From assembly GCF_003932755.1 (NCBI RefSeq), contig NZ_CP024202.1:4992497-5056496 (forward strand): 64,000 nt of DNA, written 5' to 3'. Under the pieces are notes generated by a model that made no database searches, was not told where the DNA came from, and worked only from the letters and a program-made list of their open reading frames with translations. The position numbers and the translations under genes are program-made. Source of the DNA: Methylomicrobium sp. wino1. GTDB taxonomy: Bacteria; Pseudomonadota; Gammaproteobacteria; Methylococcales; Methylomonadaceae. Of the stretch, positions 8,651 through 17,378 are shown piece by piece (the first letter of the stretch is position 1; every line of letters begins with the position of its first letter).

Positions 8651-8930
8651 TGCGCTCAGTAATAGTAGCTTTTCTAGCTGAAATCAGACGAATAACTTCG
8701 TCTTCAACCTCAATATGCACGACGAAAAGCAATCGGCCAGACTCATCGTAGCCAATAACCGCATCTCGTGCTTCTTGGTTTCGCCCTGCATCAACTACTT
8801 TGAAAAAGGGATCAAAGAATGCCTCGGTAGCCTGTTCAAAAGTTATTCCATCGTGTTTCTTAGGATTAGCCGCTGCTTTACGATCATTCCAGGTAAAGGC
8901 GATGCCATTTTTTTCAAAGCGGATATCCAT
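8634..8930 (-). CDS. brnT: BrnT-type ribonuclease toxin
   Basis: The 98-residue protein has the BrnT pattern: FTWNDRKAAANPKKHDGITFEQATEAFFDP, then EARDAVIGYDESGRLLFVVHI and RLISARKAT-ERNDYD. BrnT is a RelE-like RNase that stops translation under stress; BrnA, encoded next, binds it. The conserved N-x-x-KH-G and the terminal ISAR-A...R..Y residues are present, so it looks active. It starts with ATG at 8930. Confidence 0.9.
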   Translation of the reverse strand: MDIRFEKNGIAFTWNDRKAAANPKKHDGITFEQATEAFFDPFFKVVDAGRNQEARDAVIGYDESGRLLFVVHIEVEDEVIRLISARKATITERNDYDF

Positions 8931-9060
8931 TAGGCGATTTTATGCATTATATGTACATTGTCAATACATTATTGGATTTATTAACTTCATAACGAAAAAT
9001 TGTTTACAAAGTACAATTAAAACTAAATTAAGGAGTCAGAGCCTGAGGAAAAAGGTTATT

Positions 9061-9270
9061 TTTCTTGCCGTCGGTGCAATCAAAAATAAGAAGATTATCG
9101 GCGCTTTGGAATGGCTGGAAAGATTCGCTTACCGTAAGGCGGATCGTATCGTAGCGGTTACCCATGCATTCAAGTTGCATATTGTGGCGCATGGCAGTAG
9201 CGAGAGTAAGACGGACGTTATTTCTGATTCCCACGGTCCTCCGTGGGAACCCATACATTGGTTGCCGAGG
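9061..9270 (+). pseudogene. Fourth glycosyltransferase fragment joined to a half R1 repeat
   Basis: The stretch repeats LAVGAIKNKKIIGALEWLERF to SESKT almost exactly as at 7335, followed by only the left half of R1 (9222-9270), which ends at CCGAGG. The right arm and the rest of the composite unit are missing. The break lies 25 bp before the stop of the coiled-coil gene on the other strand. Confidence 0.75.
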
Positions 9271-9295
9271 CCCTCTGTGTCAGGCTAGTTGACGA

Positions 9296-9796
9296 CTATA
9301 ATAACTTGAACAGGGCGGCAGCTAGACCCGCGATCGATACGAATATACCCATCATCCACATGGTCAACTGCCGCATGTCACGGTGGATTTGCAGTATTTC
9401 CTGGTGAATTTGCTCAAAACGCTTGTTGGTTTCTTGCTGCATTTGCTCGAGGCGTTTGTCGACTTGTTCAAAGCGCTTGTCGACTTGTTCAAAGCGCTTG
9501 TCGACCTGTTCAAAGCGCTTGTCGACCTGTTCGAAACGTTTGTTGGTTTCTTGCTGCATCTGTTCGAGGCGCTTGTCGACTTGTTCGAAACGCTTGTCCA
9601 TCTGCTGCATGATCATCATCATGGTTTCGCGTTGCGCTTTGAGCTCTTCGCCTTGGTTTTTCAGCGCTTCTTCGACTCGCACCATGCGCTCGCGCAATTC
9701 GATTTCATAAACTACCGGCGGTTTGCCGAGTGATTGTTCGGCAAGCCATACGGCTAAATGTGTTTTGATGTATTCAATATCTTCTGCGGCTAACAT
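9296..9796 (-). CDS. Coiled-coil protein with heptad DNA repeat and C-terminal membrane anchor
   Basis: The 166-residue protein begins with a globular-looking segment (AAEDIEYIKTHLAVWLAE). A long coiled coil follows from about residue 32 to 142, and one transmembrane helix ends the protein (MWMMGIFVSIAGLAAALFKLL). Residues 87-114 are four perfect copies of RFEQVDK, encoded by a 21-bp tandem repeat, flanked on both sides by RLEQMQQETNK. Such short coiled-coil membrane proteins are common near transferred genes but have no agreed function. The perfect heptad copies suggest repeat number may change by slippage. Confidence 0.7.
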   Translation of the reverse strand: MLAAEDIEYIKTHLAVWLAEQSLGKPPVVYEIELRERMVRVEEALKNQGEELKAQRETMMMIMQQMDKRFEQVDKRLEQMQQETNKRFEQVDKRFEQVDKRFEQVDKRFEQVDKRLEQMQQETNKRFEQIHQEILQIHRDMRQLTMWMMGIFVSIAGLAAALFKLL

Positions 9797-10020
9797 GATT
9801 TGCTTACGTACTTGGTGTTTGTCTCGAACGGCATTATATACCCGTCGCTCGTTTACTTGCTATTTTTTCAGGCTTCCTATATGGCTCCATCGTTGGTTGT
9901 AAGCCAATTCACGAACGAGGTTGAATCGGCGCAACGATTAAGATGCCGGGTTCTTTTGAAGCATAAAAAAACGAGGAATAGATATGTTAAACCCTACACT
10001 AGTTTACCCAAATAAGCGTA

Positions 10021-10135
10021 AAAAAGGGGTTAAAAAAGGGTTACTTTTCTTGCCAAGAAAAGGGGTCAGGTTACATTTTTTGTCGGCTAACATTGCCCAT
10101 AAATAGGTGCGTAGCTTGCTGTGCTTAGCCATTGA
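10021..10135. repeat. GGGGTCAGGTTAC block, second copy
   Basis: AAAAAGGGGTT runs, GGTTACTTTTCTTGCC, GGGGTCAGGTTACATTTT and TGTCGGCTAACATTG occur here as at 1985-2180. It ends within a partial R2 block (AGCTTGCTGTGCTTAGCC). Between 9797 and 10432 no gene is seen. Confidence 0.6.
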
Positions 10136-10227
10136 AGCCGCAAACGTCAGATGGCGATAAATGGTATCGAAATCGCATTGGCTAAGGAACAATCATGAAA
10201 TAACTTGAGCATTAGCTCCTCGCGCGG

Positions 10228-10310
10228 GGCGGGTTATGTAACCCGCCCCGAACGTATTGATTCGCTTTGGCCACGGTCAAAACGCTTAGTGACGGAGTTG
10301 CAAACTCCGT
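10228..10310. repeat. Dispersed AACCCGCCCCGAACG repeat
   Basis: GGGCGGGTTATGTAACCCGCCC forms a hairpin; it continues into GATTCGCTTTGGCCACG and a GACGGAGTTGCAAACTCCGTC hairpin. A related copy lies at 21066-21135. No coding function. Confidence 0.6.
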
Positions 10311-10432
10311 CACGCACTGACGCTCCCACAGAGCATCCGCCCTCCCCCTTGTTGGAACGCTCCTTGATTGCCCTTCACCTTTGTACCCAAAAAATGCTTT
10401 TTTCGGTTGAATCATCTACATTTTTCTTCCAC

Positions 10433-10460
10433 TTGCATTCAGCCGGTAAATCCCTATAAT
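10433..10460 (+). promoter_or_regulatory. Sigma70-like promoter of the btuB transcript
   Basis: TTGCAT and TATAAT are separated by 16 bp, and the -10 box ends about 14 bp before the start of the cobalamin riboswitch. The position fits transcription of the riboswitch leader. Confidence 0.6.
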
Positions 10461-10469
10461 GCCATTCTT

Positions 10470-10690
10470 GCTTTCAGGTGCCCCGCCCTAGAATCGACAT
10501 TTCGATTCTAGGGCGGGGTTAAACGGGAAGCCGGTCAGGTCATCAAGCCAAAGCCGGCGCTGCCCCCGCAACGGTAGATAAGTAAAGAATCATCAATTTG
10601 CCACTGTGTGCAATGACATGGGAAGGCGATGATTCAGGCCAATGGCCACTTATAAGCCCGGAGACCGGCCCGATAGCGATTCGATACAGC
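10470..10690 (+). promoter_or_regulatory. Cobalamin riboswitch
   Basis: The conserved blocks occur in order: CAGGTGCC, a long variable hairpin (CCCGCCCTAGAATCG and its complement), AACGGGAAGCCGGT, GCTGCCCCCGCAACGGTA (the B12 box), CCACTGTG, GGGAAGGCGATG and AAGCCCGGAGACCGGCC. This is a class I adenosylcobalamin-type aptamer. It lies directly before btuB, so bound cobalamin should lower expression of the uptake genes. The ribosome binding site AGAGGA just before the btuB ATG is the likely control point. Confidence 0.95.
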
Positions 10691-10794
10691 GGAGGGCTGT
10701 TAACGAAACGGTCGAGCCATGCTCCGCCTTTTCGCCGCACGCCCTTGCGTTGTAATTCTACAACCTTTCATGCGCGGGCGGCGCAGAGGACATC

Positions 10795-12636
10795 ATGCGA
10801 ACATTCTTTCTAAGCCCATTGCTATTCATCGGCTTCCATATTCCGGCTTTGGCCGACTCGACCGCGGGCGAGACACCGTTACATTTACCTGAAATGCTGA
10901 TCACGGCAACTCGGTCGGACAGTCCCAAAGAACATCTGGCAACCGCCAGCACCGTCTATACGCGAAAAGACATCGAACGCCTTCAGGTCAACACCTTACC
11001 GGAATTACTCCGGGGTTCGACCGGACTCGATATCACACAACAAGGCGGATACGGGAAAAACTCCAGCGTCTTCATACGCGGTACCAATTCCGGCCATGTC
11101 TTGGTCTTGGTCGACGGCATCCGCTTCGGTTCGGTCACCTCCGGTACCTCGCCGTTCGAACTGTTGCCGATCGATCAAATCGAACGCGTCGAGATCATTC
11201 GAGGTCCGCAATCCAGCCTTTGGGGCGCCGAAGCCTTGGGCGGCGTCATTCAAATTTTTACCAGCAAAGGCGCACAAAAAGAAAAGCCGACGATCACGAT
11301 CGATGCCGGCGGCGGTTCGTTCAATACCGCGAAGGCTTCGGGCACGATCAGCGGGCGTTATCAAAATAGTTGGTATACCCTCGGCGCGTCGCATTTCAAT
11401 TCGCAAGGCTTCGATGCGCGACAACCGACTACCGGTTTTTTCGGGGTGGATGAGCCCGATAAAGACGGTTTCTATAATACCGGCCTCAATGCGCGATTGG
11501 GCCACCGCTTCGATAACAATGCCGAAATCGAAGCCTCTTACATGCGCTCGGAAGGTCGCAACGACTTCGACGGAACGCCGAATAAAATGGAATTCGTCAA
11601 TCAAGTCATTGGTCTGAGCGGCGCCATCGATGTCATCGACAATTGGCGCTCGACCTTACGGTTAGGGCAAAGCCGAGACGACGCCGACAATTTCAGCCCG
11701 GACGGCACGTTTTTTAGCCGTTTCGACAGCACGCGCTGGAATGCGAGTTGGGTAAATGCGATTCAATTATCGGACGATCATCAATTGACGCTCGGGGCCG
11801 ATTACCGTTTGGATGAAGCGGATAGTACGACCGACTTCACCGAGCTATCGCGTTACGATGTCGGCGTGTTCGGCGAATGGCACGGACGATTCTTCGACAA
11901 CCATCATCTCAACGGTTCGATTCGTTGGGATGAAAACGAAGCCTTCGGCGATTTCGTCACCGGCAGCATCGGCTGGCGTTCCAATTGGGATTACGGCATT
12001 AGTACATTCGCGAATTTCGGCAACGGCTTCAAGGCCCCATCCTTCAACCAACTCTATTGGCCCGGTTTCGGCAACCCCAACTTGATGGCCGAAGAATCGA
12101 AATCGGTCGAGGTCGGACTCGCGGGTAATCACGACTGGCTACAGTGGGAGATTCGCGCTTATCATACCGACCTGGATAACTTGATCGTCAATGTCTTTGA
12201 TCCGGTAACGTTTAACTTATCCGCCGAAAATATCGGCAAGGCCCAAATCGACGGTCTCGAAGCCGAAATCGGCATGCAAATTTTCGGTTGGAACGCCAAA
12301 CTAGGCATGAATTTGCTCCGTCCGGTCGACCGGGAAACGAATAATCGTCTGCCACGCCGCACCGATAGAATGTTATCATTCGACCTATCCAGATCGTTCG
12401 GACCCGTCGACGTCGGTGCTTTGCTATTAGCCGAGGGTTATCGCTACGATGATGCCGCCAACACGACCAAAGTCAGCGGTTATGCGACCGTCGATTTACG
12501 TTCGGCCTATCACATCAATAAAAACTGGACCGTCAGCGCCCAATTGAATAATCTGTTGGATAAACAATACCAATTAGTCAACACCTACCACACGGCCGAT
12601 CGAAACTTTTTTGTTTCGATTCGCTATAATATCTAA
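10795..12636 (+). CDS. btuB: TonB-dependent outer-membrane cobalamin receptor
   Basis: The 613-residue protein starts with a signal peptide (MRTFFLSPLLFIGFHIPALA) and a TonB box-like stretch (PEMLITATRSD). The plug domain follows (about residues 45-155: LPELLRGSTGLDI, NSSVFIRGTNSGHVLVLVDG, IERVEIIRGPQSSLWGAEALGGVIQIFT). The rest is a 22-strand type beta-barrel ending LLDKQYQLVNTYHTADRNFFVSIRYN. BtuB takes up cobalamin using energy from TonB. The cobalamin riboswitch before it settles the substrate better than sequence alone. The last residue is Ile rather than the usual aromatic residue. Confidence 0.93.
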   Translation: MRTFFLSPLLFIGFHIPALADSTAGETPLHLPEMLITATRSDSPKEHLATASTVYTRKDIERLQVNTLPELLRGSTGLDITQQGGYGKNSSVFIRGTNSGHVLVLVDGIRFGSVTSGTSPFELLPIDQIERVEIIRGPQSSLWGAEALGGVIQIFTSKGAQKEKPTITIDAGGGSFNTAKASGTISGRYQNSWYTLGASHFNSQGFDARQPTTGFFGVDEPDKDGFYNTGLNARLGHRFDNNAEIEASYMRSEGRNDFDGTPNKMEFVNQVIGLSGAIDVIDNWRSTLRLGQSRDDADNFSPDGTFFSRFDSTRWNASWVNAIQLSDDHQLTLGADYRLDEADSTTDFTELSRYDVGVFGEWHGRFFDNHHLNGSIRWDENEAFGDFVTGSIGWRSNWDYGISTFANFGNGFKAPSFNQLYWPGFGNPNLMAEESKSVEVGLAGNHDWLQWEIRAYHTDLDNLIVNVFDPVTFNLSAENIGKAQIDGLEAEIGMQIFGWNAKLGMNLLRPVDRETNNRLPRRTDRMLSFDLSRSFGPVDVGALLLAEGYRYDDAANTTKVSGYATVDLRSAYHINKNWTVSAQLNNLLDKQYQLVNTYHTADRNFFVSIRYNI

Positions 12637-12662
12637 AACTTAATTTTCCTGGAGAAATGACG

Positions 12663-13253
12663 ATGAATATCGCACAACGTTTACCTGTCCACAACTTACC
12701 GATTCAACCTGGCGCGATCGCTCTGATGTTGTTGATGGCGGCCACGCGCTCCAGCCATATCGGCACGCCTTTTCAATTGCCTGATGCCTCTTTGGCGGTA
12801 TTTTTTCTGGCCGGAATTTGGTTTGGCGGCAGCCGGTTTTTTGCCGTTTTATTAGCCGAAGCGGCATTGATCGATTTTGTCGTGATTCAATTCTTCGGCG
12901 TCAGCAGTTTTTGCGTTTCGCCGGCCTATGCCTTTTTGATTCCGACTTATGCCGCAGCTTGGTTCGGCGGTAAAATGTGCTCCCAATTCAAAGAATTGAA
13001 TTCATCTGTACTATTAAAACAATTCGCAATTCTGCTTGCGGCAACGACGCTTGCATTTCTGATTTCCGAATTCAGCTTCTATTTGCTGTCGGGCCGTCAC
13101 GATGCATTGGACTGGTCTGAGAAACTGAGCAAAATGGCCAATTTCTACCCGGCCTATATCAAATCGACCTTGATCTATGCGACCGCGATTTTCGGCGTAG
13201 TTGCATTGCTGAAATCGTTACCGATTTTCAGCGAAGATCATAAAGGCGCTTGA
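12663..13253 (+). CDS. btuM: BtuM-like cobalamin transporter, ECF S-component type
   Basis: The 196-residue protein has about six hydrophobic segments. A motif VSSFCVSPAYAF carries a single cysteine near residue 84, similar to the place of the cobalt-binding Cys known in BtuM of Thiobacillus denitrificans. BtuM proteins are small inner-membrane cobalamin transporters that act without a dedicated ECF module. The gene follows btuB by 26 bp and shares its riboswitch, which supports the role. The ATG at 12663 is eight bases after GGAG, better spaced than the ATG at 12657. The family call rests on context, size and the Cys motif. Confidence 0.75.
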   Translation: MNIAQRLPVHNLPIQPGAIALMLLMAATRSSHIGTPFQLPDASLAVFFLAGIWFGGSRFFAVLLAEAALIDFVVIQFFGVSSFCVSPAYAFLIPTYAAAWFGGKMCSQFKELNSSVLLKQFAILLAATTLAFLISEFSFYLLSGRHDALDWSEKLSKMANFYPAYIKSTLIYATAIFGVVALLKSLPIFSEDHKGA

Positions 13254-13326
13254 CTCTATACCCTTTGCTAGCCAATTTTCGGCCTGGAAATCGGGATCAG
13301 GGAATCGCTCCCACAATAGAATATTC

Positions 13327-13646
13327 ATCGTTCCTACGCTCTGCGTCACTGCCATTAAGTTAAGCCGTTCGTGGTGAGCCTGTCGAACCATGGACGGCTT
13401 AACTTATCGACCCAGGCTTTTCCATTCACCCTTCGACAGGCTCAGGGCGAACGGAAAAATCCTTAACTTAATGGCAGTGACGCTCTGCGTGGGAACGCAT
13501 CCCGGGACACTCTGCGTCCCCATAGGTCGATAATACAGGCAAGAGCAACGAATATGCTCTCTACAATTTCTCAAATCCAACTACAAGCCGCAGTCGACGC
13601 GGAGCGTCTAAAGCGGCATTCCCACGCAAAACGTGGGAACGATGAA
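13327..13646. repeat. Nested palindromic repeats between btuM and the DUF155 gene
   Basis: An outer inverted pair (GTCACTGCCATTAAGTTAAG near 13351 and its complement near 13465-13485) encloses an inner inverted pair (CCGTTCG...GAGCCTGTCGAACC and CTTCGACAGGCTCAGGGCGA). Next to it are fragments of a GTGGGAACG palindrome (about 13487 and 13616-13646). The region 13254-13765 holds no gene. Confidence 0.75.
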
Positions 13647-13765
13647 TAGTGAAATGCTTTTTCTAGGATAGTGAGGAGCGCCGCCTATGAAGTCGGCTCG
13701 CGAACCATCTACCCCTATTTCAAATATGTCATTCGGACAGTCGTTTATAGTCTCTTGCCGGCGCA

Positions 13766-14560
13766 TCAAAAAAACCTGTCTACCAAAGACATCACAATTT
13801 CAACCGCTATCAAATAAATAATGATCCACTCGAGAAACGACGAATGCTGATGTTTTTGCTCGTCGGCCAGCATTTCCAACAATTCGTGTATCGTCTCGAG
13901 TTTTTTCGACAATACTTCGGTGCGCGGCTGAATTTCGAGATAATTGGCCGCCATCGAATAAATGCTCTGGTACTCCGGATGCTCCCAGAAAAACTCGGGC
14001 GTATCGAGCAGATCGTAATTCAGAATGATATCGCTCTTGGTTAGAAACAATTGCCCCCGGATCATCGCGGTGGCTTTTCTGCCGAGTTGTATCTTCCCTT
14101 CCCTGGCCAAGGATTCGGGCAAATGACTGGTTTCGCGGATCGTATTGATCGCATGGCTTTCGAATGCGGCCAGTTTGATCGACTGAGCCATTGCATGGGA
14201 CACTGCCAGAAGCACCATCTGATCGGCGTCGATCAGTTCGATATGATCGCTTTGTATCCGGTATTTTTCGGAGTTCGTTTCGTAGCTGAAATTGTCTTCC
14301 TGCGGCTCGGCATCGGGCTTGATCGCGAAGTCTAGTAACAAATCATGAAGATTGCGCCGCTCGTCCAAACTCACGTTCCAATGCACGGCGACGCCGTAAG
14401 CGAATACGATTGAGCAGCCGCTTTTATAGTCGACGACCAAGGAATTTCTAAACGCCTTGACGCGTCCCGACATCAACATTTTCTCGCGCAATGCCGGGAA
14501 ATCGAAGGATTGCCCGAGGCAAACGGTTAAACAGTGTCTGATAGAACGATCGCTGGTCAT
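13766..14560 (-). CDS. DUF155 (RMD1/YagE-type) membrane protein
   Basis: The 264-residue protein has the DUF155 layout: an N-terminal part with YKSGCSIVFAYGVAVHWNVS, a central helical part (LAVSHAMAQSIKLAAFESHA, then ESLAREGKIQLGRKATAMIRGQLFLTKSDIILNYDLLDTPEFFWEHPEYQSIYSMA written here in pieces) and a C-terminal transmembrane helix (WIIIYLIAVEIVMSLVDRF). Yeast relatives (RMD1, RMD8) have poorly known roles. The start is the ATG at 14560, after AAAGGAAAG and 14 bp behind the GNAT-peptidase gene, which suggests co-transcription with it. Bacterial function unknown. Confidence 0.85.
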   Translation of the reverse strand: MTSDRSIRHCLTVCLGQSFDFPALREKMLMSGRVKAFRNSLVVDYKSGCSIVFAYGVAVHWNVSLDERRNLHDLLLDFAIKPDAEPQEDNFSYETNSEKYRIQSDHIELIDADQMVLLAVSHAMAQSIKLAAFESHAINTIRETSHLPESLAREGKIQLGRKATAMIRGQLFLTKSDIILNYDLLDTPEFFWEHPEYQSIYSMAANYLEIQPRTEVLSKKLETIHELLEMLADEQKHQHSSFLEWIIIYLIAVEIVMSLVDRFF

Positions 14561-14573
14561 AACTTTCCTTTCT

Positions 14574-15707
14574 TCATTCGCGCCGCGCAATGATCACGAC
14601 GGCTCTGAGCTGGCTACGCCCGAACCGGGACATCGCCAAAAATTCGGCTTTCGGAACCGGCACGTAAAAATTATCCGCTTCGCTGGCATGCTGCTCGGTA
14701 TCGACATCGGGGTCGTGCAGATAAATAAAGTGCGGATCGTGTGCGGTCACAACCACCCAATGCGGCGCCTTGTTGCGATTGATCCGGTAAGTGCTGATCA
14801 AAATCAACGGAATATGACCGGCATCCAGATGCCCAGTCAATCCCTCGAGCGTGATTTTATCGAAATGCATGCGCACATCGGTTTGCTCGAGCTGGCGCAG
14901 AAAATCCTTCTGCACCAGACTGATGACCTCACGTTTTTCGGGATTGCGCACGCTGTCGATAAACAAGACGTCTTGATGACTCAGATACACATCAACAGCA
15001 AAACCCCGCCGCCAAGCCGCCAGAGCCAAGCCATGAGGCCCGCATCCACCGTGCCCGGAGGTCATAAAAATCGTCGTCGATTCGCGCCAAATTTGCAGTT
15101 CATGCGCCTGCGTCAACGCAATGTCCGGATTGAGTCCCGCCATCGCCATCAACAGCCCCGAAGGTCCGCAACTGAAGTCGGTCGTTTGCCGGTAGAACGG
15201 CACGTTCAGGCGGGTTTCCGGATGCGGATAGATGATTCGTTTCTCGAAGCACAGCGCCTCGCTGTGATCTTCATAATAATCTTTTTTAGTATCGAATTGC
15301 CGATAACCTTGTTTCCGGTACAGCGCGATCGCTTGTTGATTATCGGGGCGAACTTCGAGCCTCAAATACACGCAGTCGCGCTCTCGAGCGCGTGCTTCCG
15401 AGTGATTGAGCAGACCCACGCCAATTCCAAGCCCTCGGTATTCGGGTAACACCGCGAATGAATAGAGCCTTGCCAGTGAAGCGCCTCTGCGATACAACAA
15501 CAGCGCATATCCCGCCGCTTTATCTTCGATTTCCGCCAGAATGATATCGGCATTGGCTCTTTCCAGCATCCAGTGAAAATTGCGCGAGGTTAATTTATCC
15601 TGCGTAAAACAAGCATTTTCAATCGCTAGCAATTGCCGAACATCATTTTTGACCGCACTACGAAACACGATTTTCGGTGATCCTTCGGCGCTCGCAAAAT
15701 CAGTCAT
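14574..15707 (-). CDS. GNAT acetyltransferase fused to a C39-like peptidase
   Basis: Residues 1 to about 155 form a RimI-like N-acetyltransferase (AIENACFTQDKLTSRNFHW, FAVLPEYRGLGIGVGLLNH, QQAIALYRKQGY). Residues about 165-377 form a C39-like cysteine peptidase with FSCGPSGLLMAMAGL (catalytic Cys), HWVVVTAHD (His) and LHDPD (Asp). Fusions of this kind were noted beside RimK-like ATP-grasp ligases in comparative studies of amidoligase gene sets. The gene begins six bases after the DUF2817 stop and is followed closely by the DUF155 gene, so the three form an operon. It may trim and acetylate peptides; the substrate is unknown. Confidence 0.88.
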   Translation of the reverse strand: MTDFASAEGSPKIVFRSAVKNDVRQLLAIENACFTQDKLTSRNFHWMLERANADIILAEIEDKAAGYALLLYRRGASLARLYSFAVLPEYRGLGIGVGLLNHSEARARERDCVYLRLEVRPDNQQAIALYRKQGYRQFDTKKDYYEDHSEALCFEKRIIYPHPETRLNVPFYRQTTDFSCGPSGLLMAMAGLNPDIALTQAHELQIWRESTTIFMTSGHGGCGPHGLALAAWRRGFAVDVYLSHQDVLFIDSVRNPEKREVISLVQKDFLRQLEQTDVRMHFDKITLEGLTGHLDAGHIPLILISTYRINRNKAPHWVVVTAHDPHFIYLHDPDVDTEQHASEADNFYVPVPKAEFLAMSRFGRSQLRAVVIIARRE

Positions 15708-15713
15708 TATCCG

Positions 15714-16802
15714 TTAATCCATATCCGCCAATCCATCAAGCGCCTGCTTTAACACTTGTTCACTACGAAACATCACCATTTCCTGCCAATCTCGTTTATC
15801 CGGATAAAAATAATCCCGGATCTGTTGGCGTATCGGATGATTAAGCTGCCTTGTTTCCGGATTTCTGTGCCAAAGATAATTTTCTTTGCGTAGCACCTCG
15901 AACAGTGCATCGAGCGAATAGGTGCCGAATTCCAAAGTAATATAACAGCCGCGATCACCCAGAACCTTATGCCAAGCATAATCCAGCAAGCCCAACTTAG
16001 GCACCGAAGTCGATGTCCCTAGCGCCGGCTCGGTGACGCTATCGCCGAACCAGCGTTTCGCCAAGGTCGCGGCCTTGGAGTCAGGCGAATGATCCGAAAT
16101 GACCTCACCATAACCGTAAGGCCCTAATCCTGAATGAATATCGACCACCGCGATTCGTTGCCGATTCGCCAAATCGAATTCGCGCATCACGGTCTCGACC
16201 ACTTGTCTCGACCAAGTAGAGGTCGCACCGCCATAAAACAAGCCTTGCGGATATTCGTATTGACCGCCGCTGATCGCTTCCTCGGTCTTGCGTTGGCCGT
16301 AAAGTTTCCGATAATTGTTGATTGTTTGTATTGCGCTTTTTTCGTTCGCGTCGGACCAATGCTTCGGCAGCAACACATCGGCCAATTCTCGATAACCTAG
16401 ATTGACAGGGCTATTGGAAAAGTCGATGAAGTTACGATTCAAATCGACATTATCTTCGTTGACGCGGCGCAAATGAGCAAAGCCGAATGGATTCAAGGCA
16501 TGAATGAACAACACTGCGGTATCGCTTGTAGGCAGCGGTGCGTGCCTGAGCCAATTGATTTGCGCTGCGGAACCGCAAAAGCCTTCGACACCATGGGTCG
16601 CGCTAATAATCACCAACACCTTACTGACCTGTTCTCCACCGAGCCAAAACACCTCGGTCGACAACGGTTGATTGTCGTCAGCTAACAATGCATGTTGAAA
16701 ACGCCTCAAATGGCCGGGCTGGCTTGAACAGGCGGACAGAAACTTTTCGCGTGCGTCGAAATAGTCTGTGGAAAAGCTTTCTAGGTCGTAATGGTTCGGC
16801 AT
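15714..16802 (-). CDS. DUF2817 M14-like metallopeptidase
   Basis: The product (362 residues from the ATG at 16802) shows DUF2817 features: FSTDYFDAREKFL at the N-terminus, IISATHGVEGFCGSAAQ with the first zinc-site His and Glu, NPFGFAHLRRVNEDNVDLNRNF, and VDIHSGLGPYG with the later His. The family is related to M14 carboxypeptidases and aspartoacylases. A longer form from a TTG at 16865 has the better ribosome binding site (AGGAG, six bases upstream), so the start is uncertain. It is first in the operon with the GNAT-peptidase fusion. A role in removing C-terminal residues added by the neighbouring RimK-like ligase is inference. Confidence 0.88.
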   Translation of the reverse strand: MPNHYDLESFSTDYFDAREKFLSACSSQPGHLRRFQHALLADDNQPLSTEVFWLGGEQVSKVLVIISATHGVEGFCGSAAQINWLRHAPLPTSDTAVLFIHALNPFGFAHLRRVNEDNVDLNRNFIDFSNSPVNLGYRELADVLLPKHWSDANEKSAIQTINNYRKLYGQRKTEEAISGGQYEYPQGLFYGGATSTWSRQVVETVMREFDLANRQRIAVVDIHSGLGPYGYGEVISDHSPDSKAATLAKRWFGDSVTEPALGTSTSVPKLGLLDYAWHKVLGDRGCYITLEFGTYSLDALFEVLRKENYLWHRNPETRQLNHPIRQQIRDYFYPDKRDWQEMVMFRSEQVLKQALDGLADMD

Positions 16803-16948
16803 GTTGTATTTATCCGGTTTGCTGAAAATAATAAGGGACGCGTTGGGTACGTTGCGCGTAACCAATTTCGGCTCCTACCGAATCCATACGCATCAAGCTA
16901 AAAACAGCCAACCCATATCCGCTCTTTCCCAAGTTGCTATTAAAGCAC

Positions 16949-17310
16949 GTAGCCCGTATGCAGCGTAGCGGAATACGGGAATGGCGTGGCTCCGAGTTTC
17001 CCGGATTGCGCTACGCTCCATCCGGGCTACGCTACTTACCTCTTAGCTATTGCGACCTCGACATCATTTTTTGTTACCTAAAGCACCCGACTTTCCCTCA
17101 CCTAGCGTTAGGTGAGGGACGATCTGGGGATCGCTCCCACAGAACATATACTCATCGTAGATCGAAATTCGGCACTGGGGCCCGTCAAAGGACGCCGTGG
17201 CTACATCCATGGCTCTCCAGCCCCTAGCCTAGCGTTAGGTGAGGGGCCGAGAACCCCGGCGCATTTTTAGGCACTGCCGAAATTTGAAGTGCGAAAGTTA
17301 TACCGAACCC
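16949..17310. repeat. Cluster of palindromic repeats
   Basis: Three families meet here. First is an inverted pair GTAGCCCGTATGCAGCG / GGATTGCGCTACGC (16949-17031), related to the pair at 35540-35621. Then come hairpins CCTAGCGTTAGGTGAGGG (about 17099 and 17227), and between them a degenerate copy of the 150-bp element seen at 19310-19520 (CGTCAAAGGACGCCGTGG, ATTTGAAGTGCGAAAG). No gene lies between 16866 and 17378. Confidence 0.7.
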
Positions 17311-17378
17311 TCAACAAAGCTCATAGTTCCCGGACGTTATTTATCACGAAATCCTAAGCCTACTTGAATTTTCCCGTC

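Noticed and set aside
9383..9733. Plus-strand open frame with repeated Leu/Val/Asp residues
   Set aside because: It is the complement of the coiled-coil gene; the 21-bp repeat keeps several frames open.
10205..10459. Open frame before the cobalamin riboswitch
   Set aside because: It is composed of dispersed repeats and runs into the promoter region.
11005..11604. Long antisense open frame in btuB
   Set aside because: No ribosome binding site or known domain, and btuB is a complete gene with a riboswitch.
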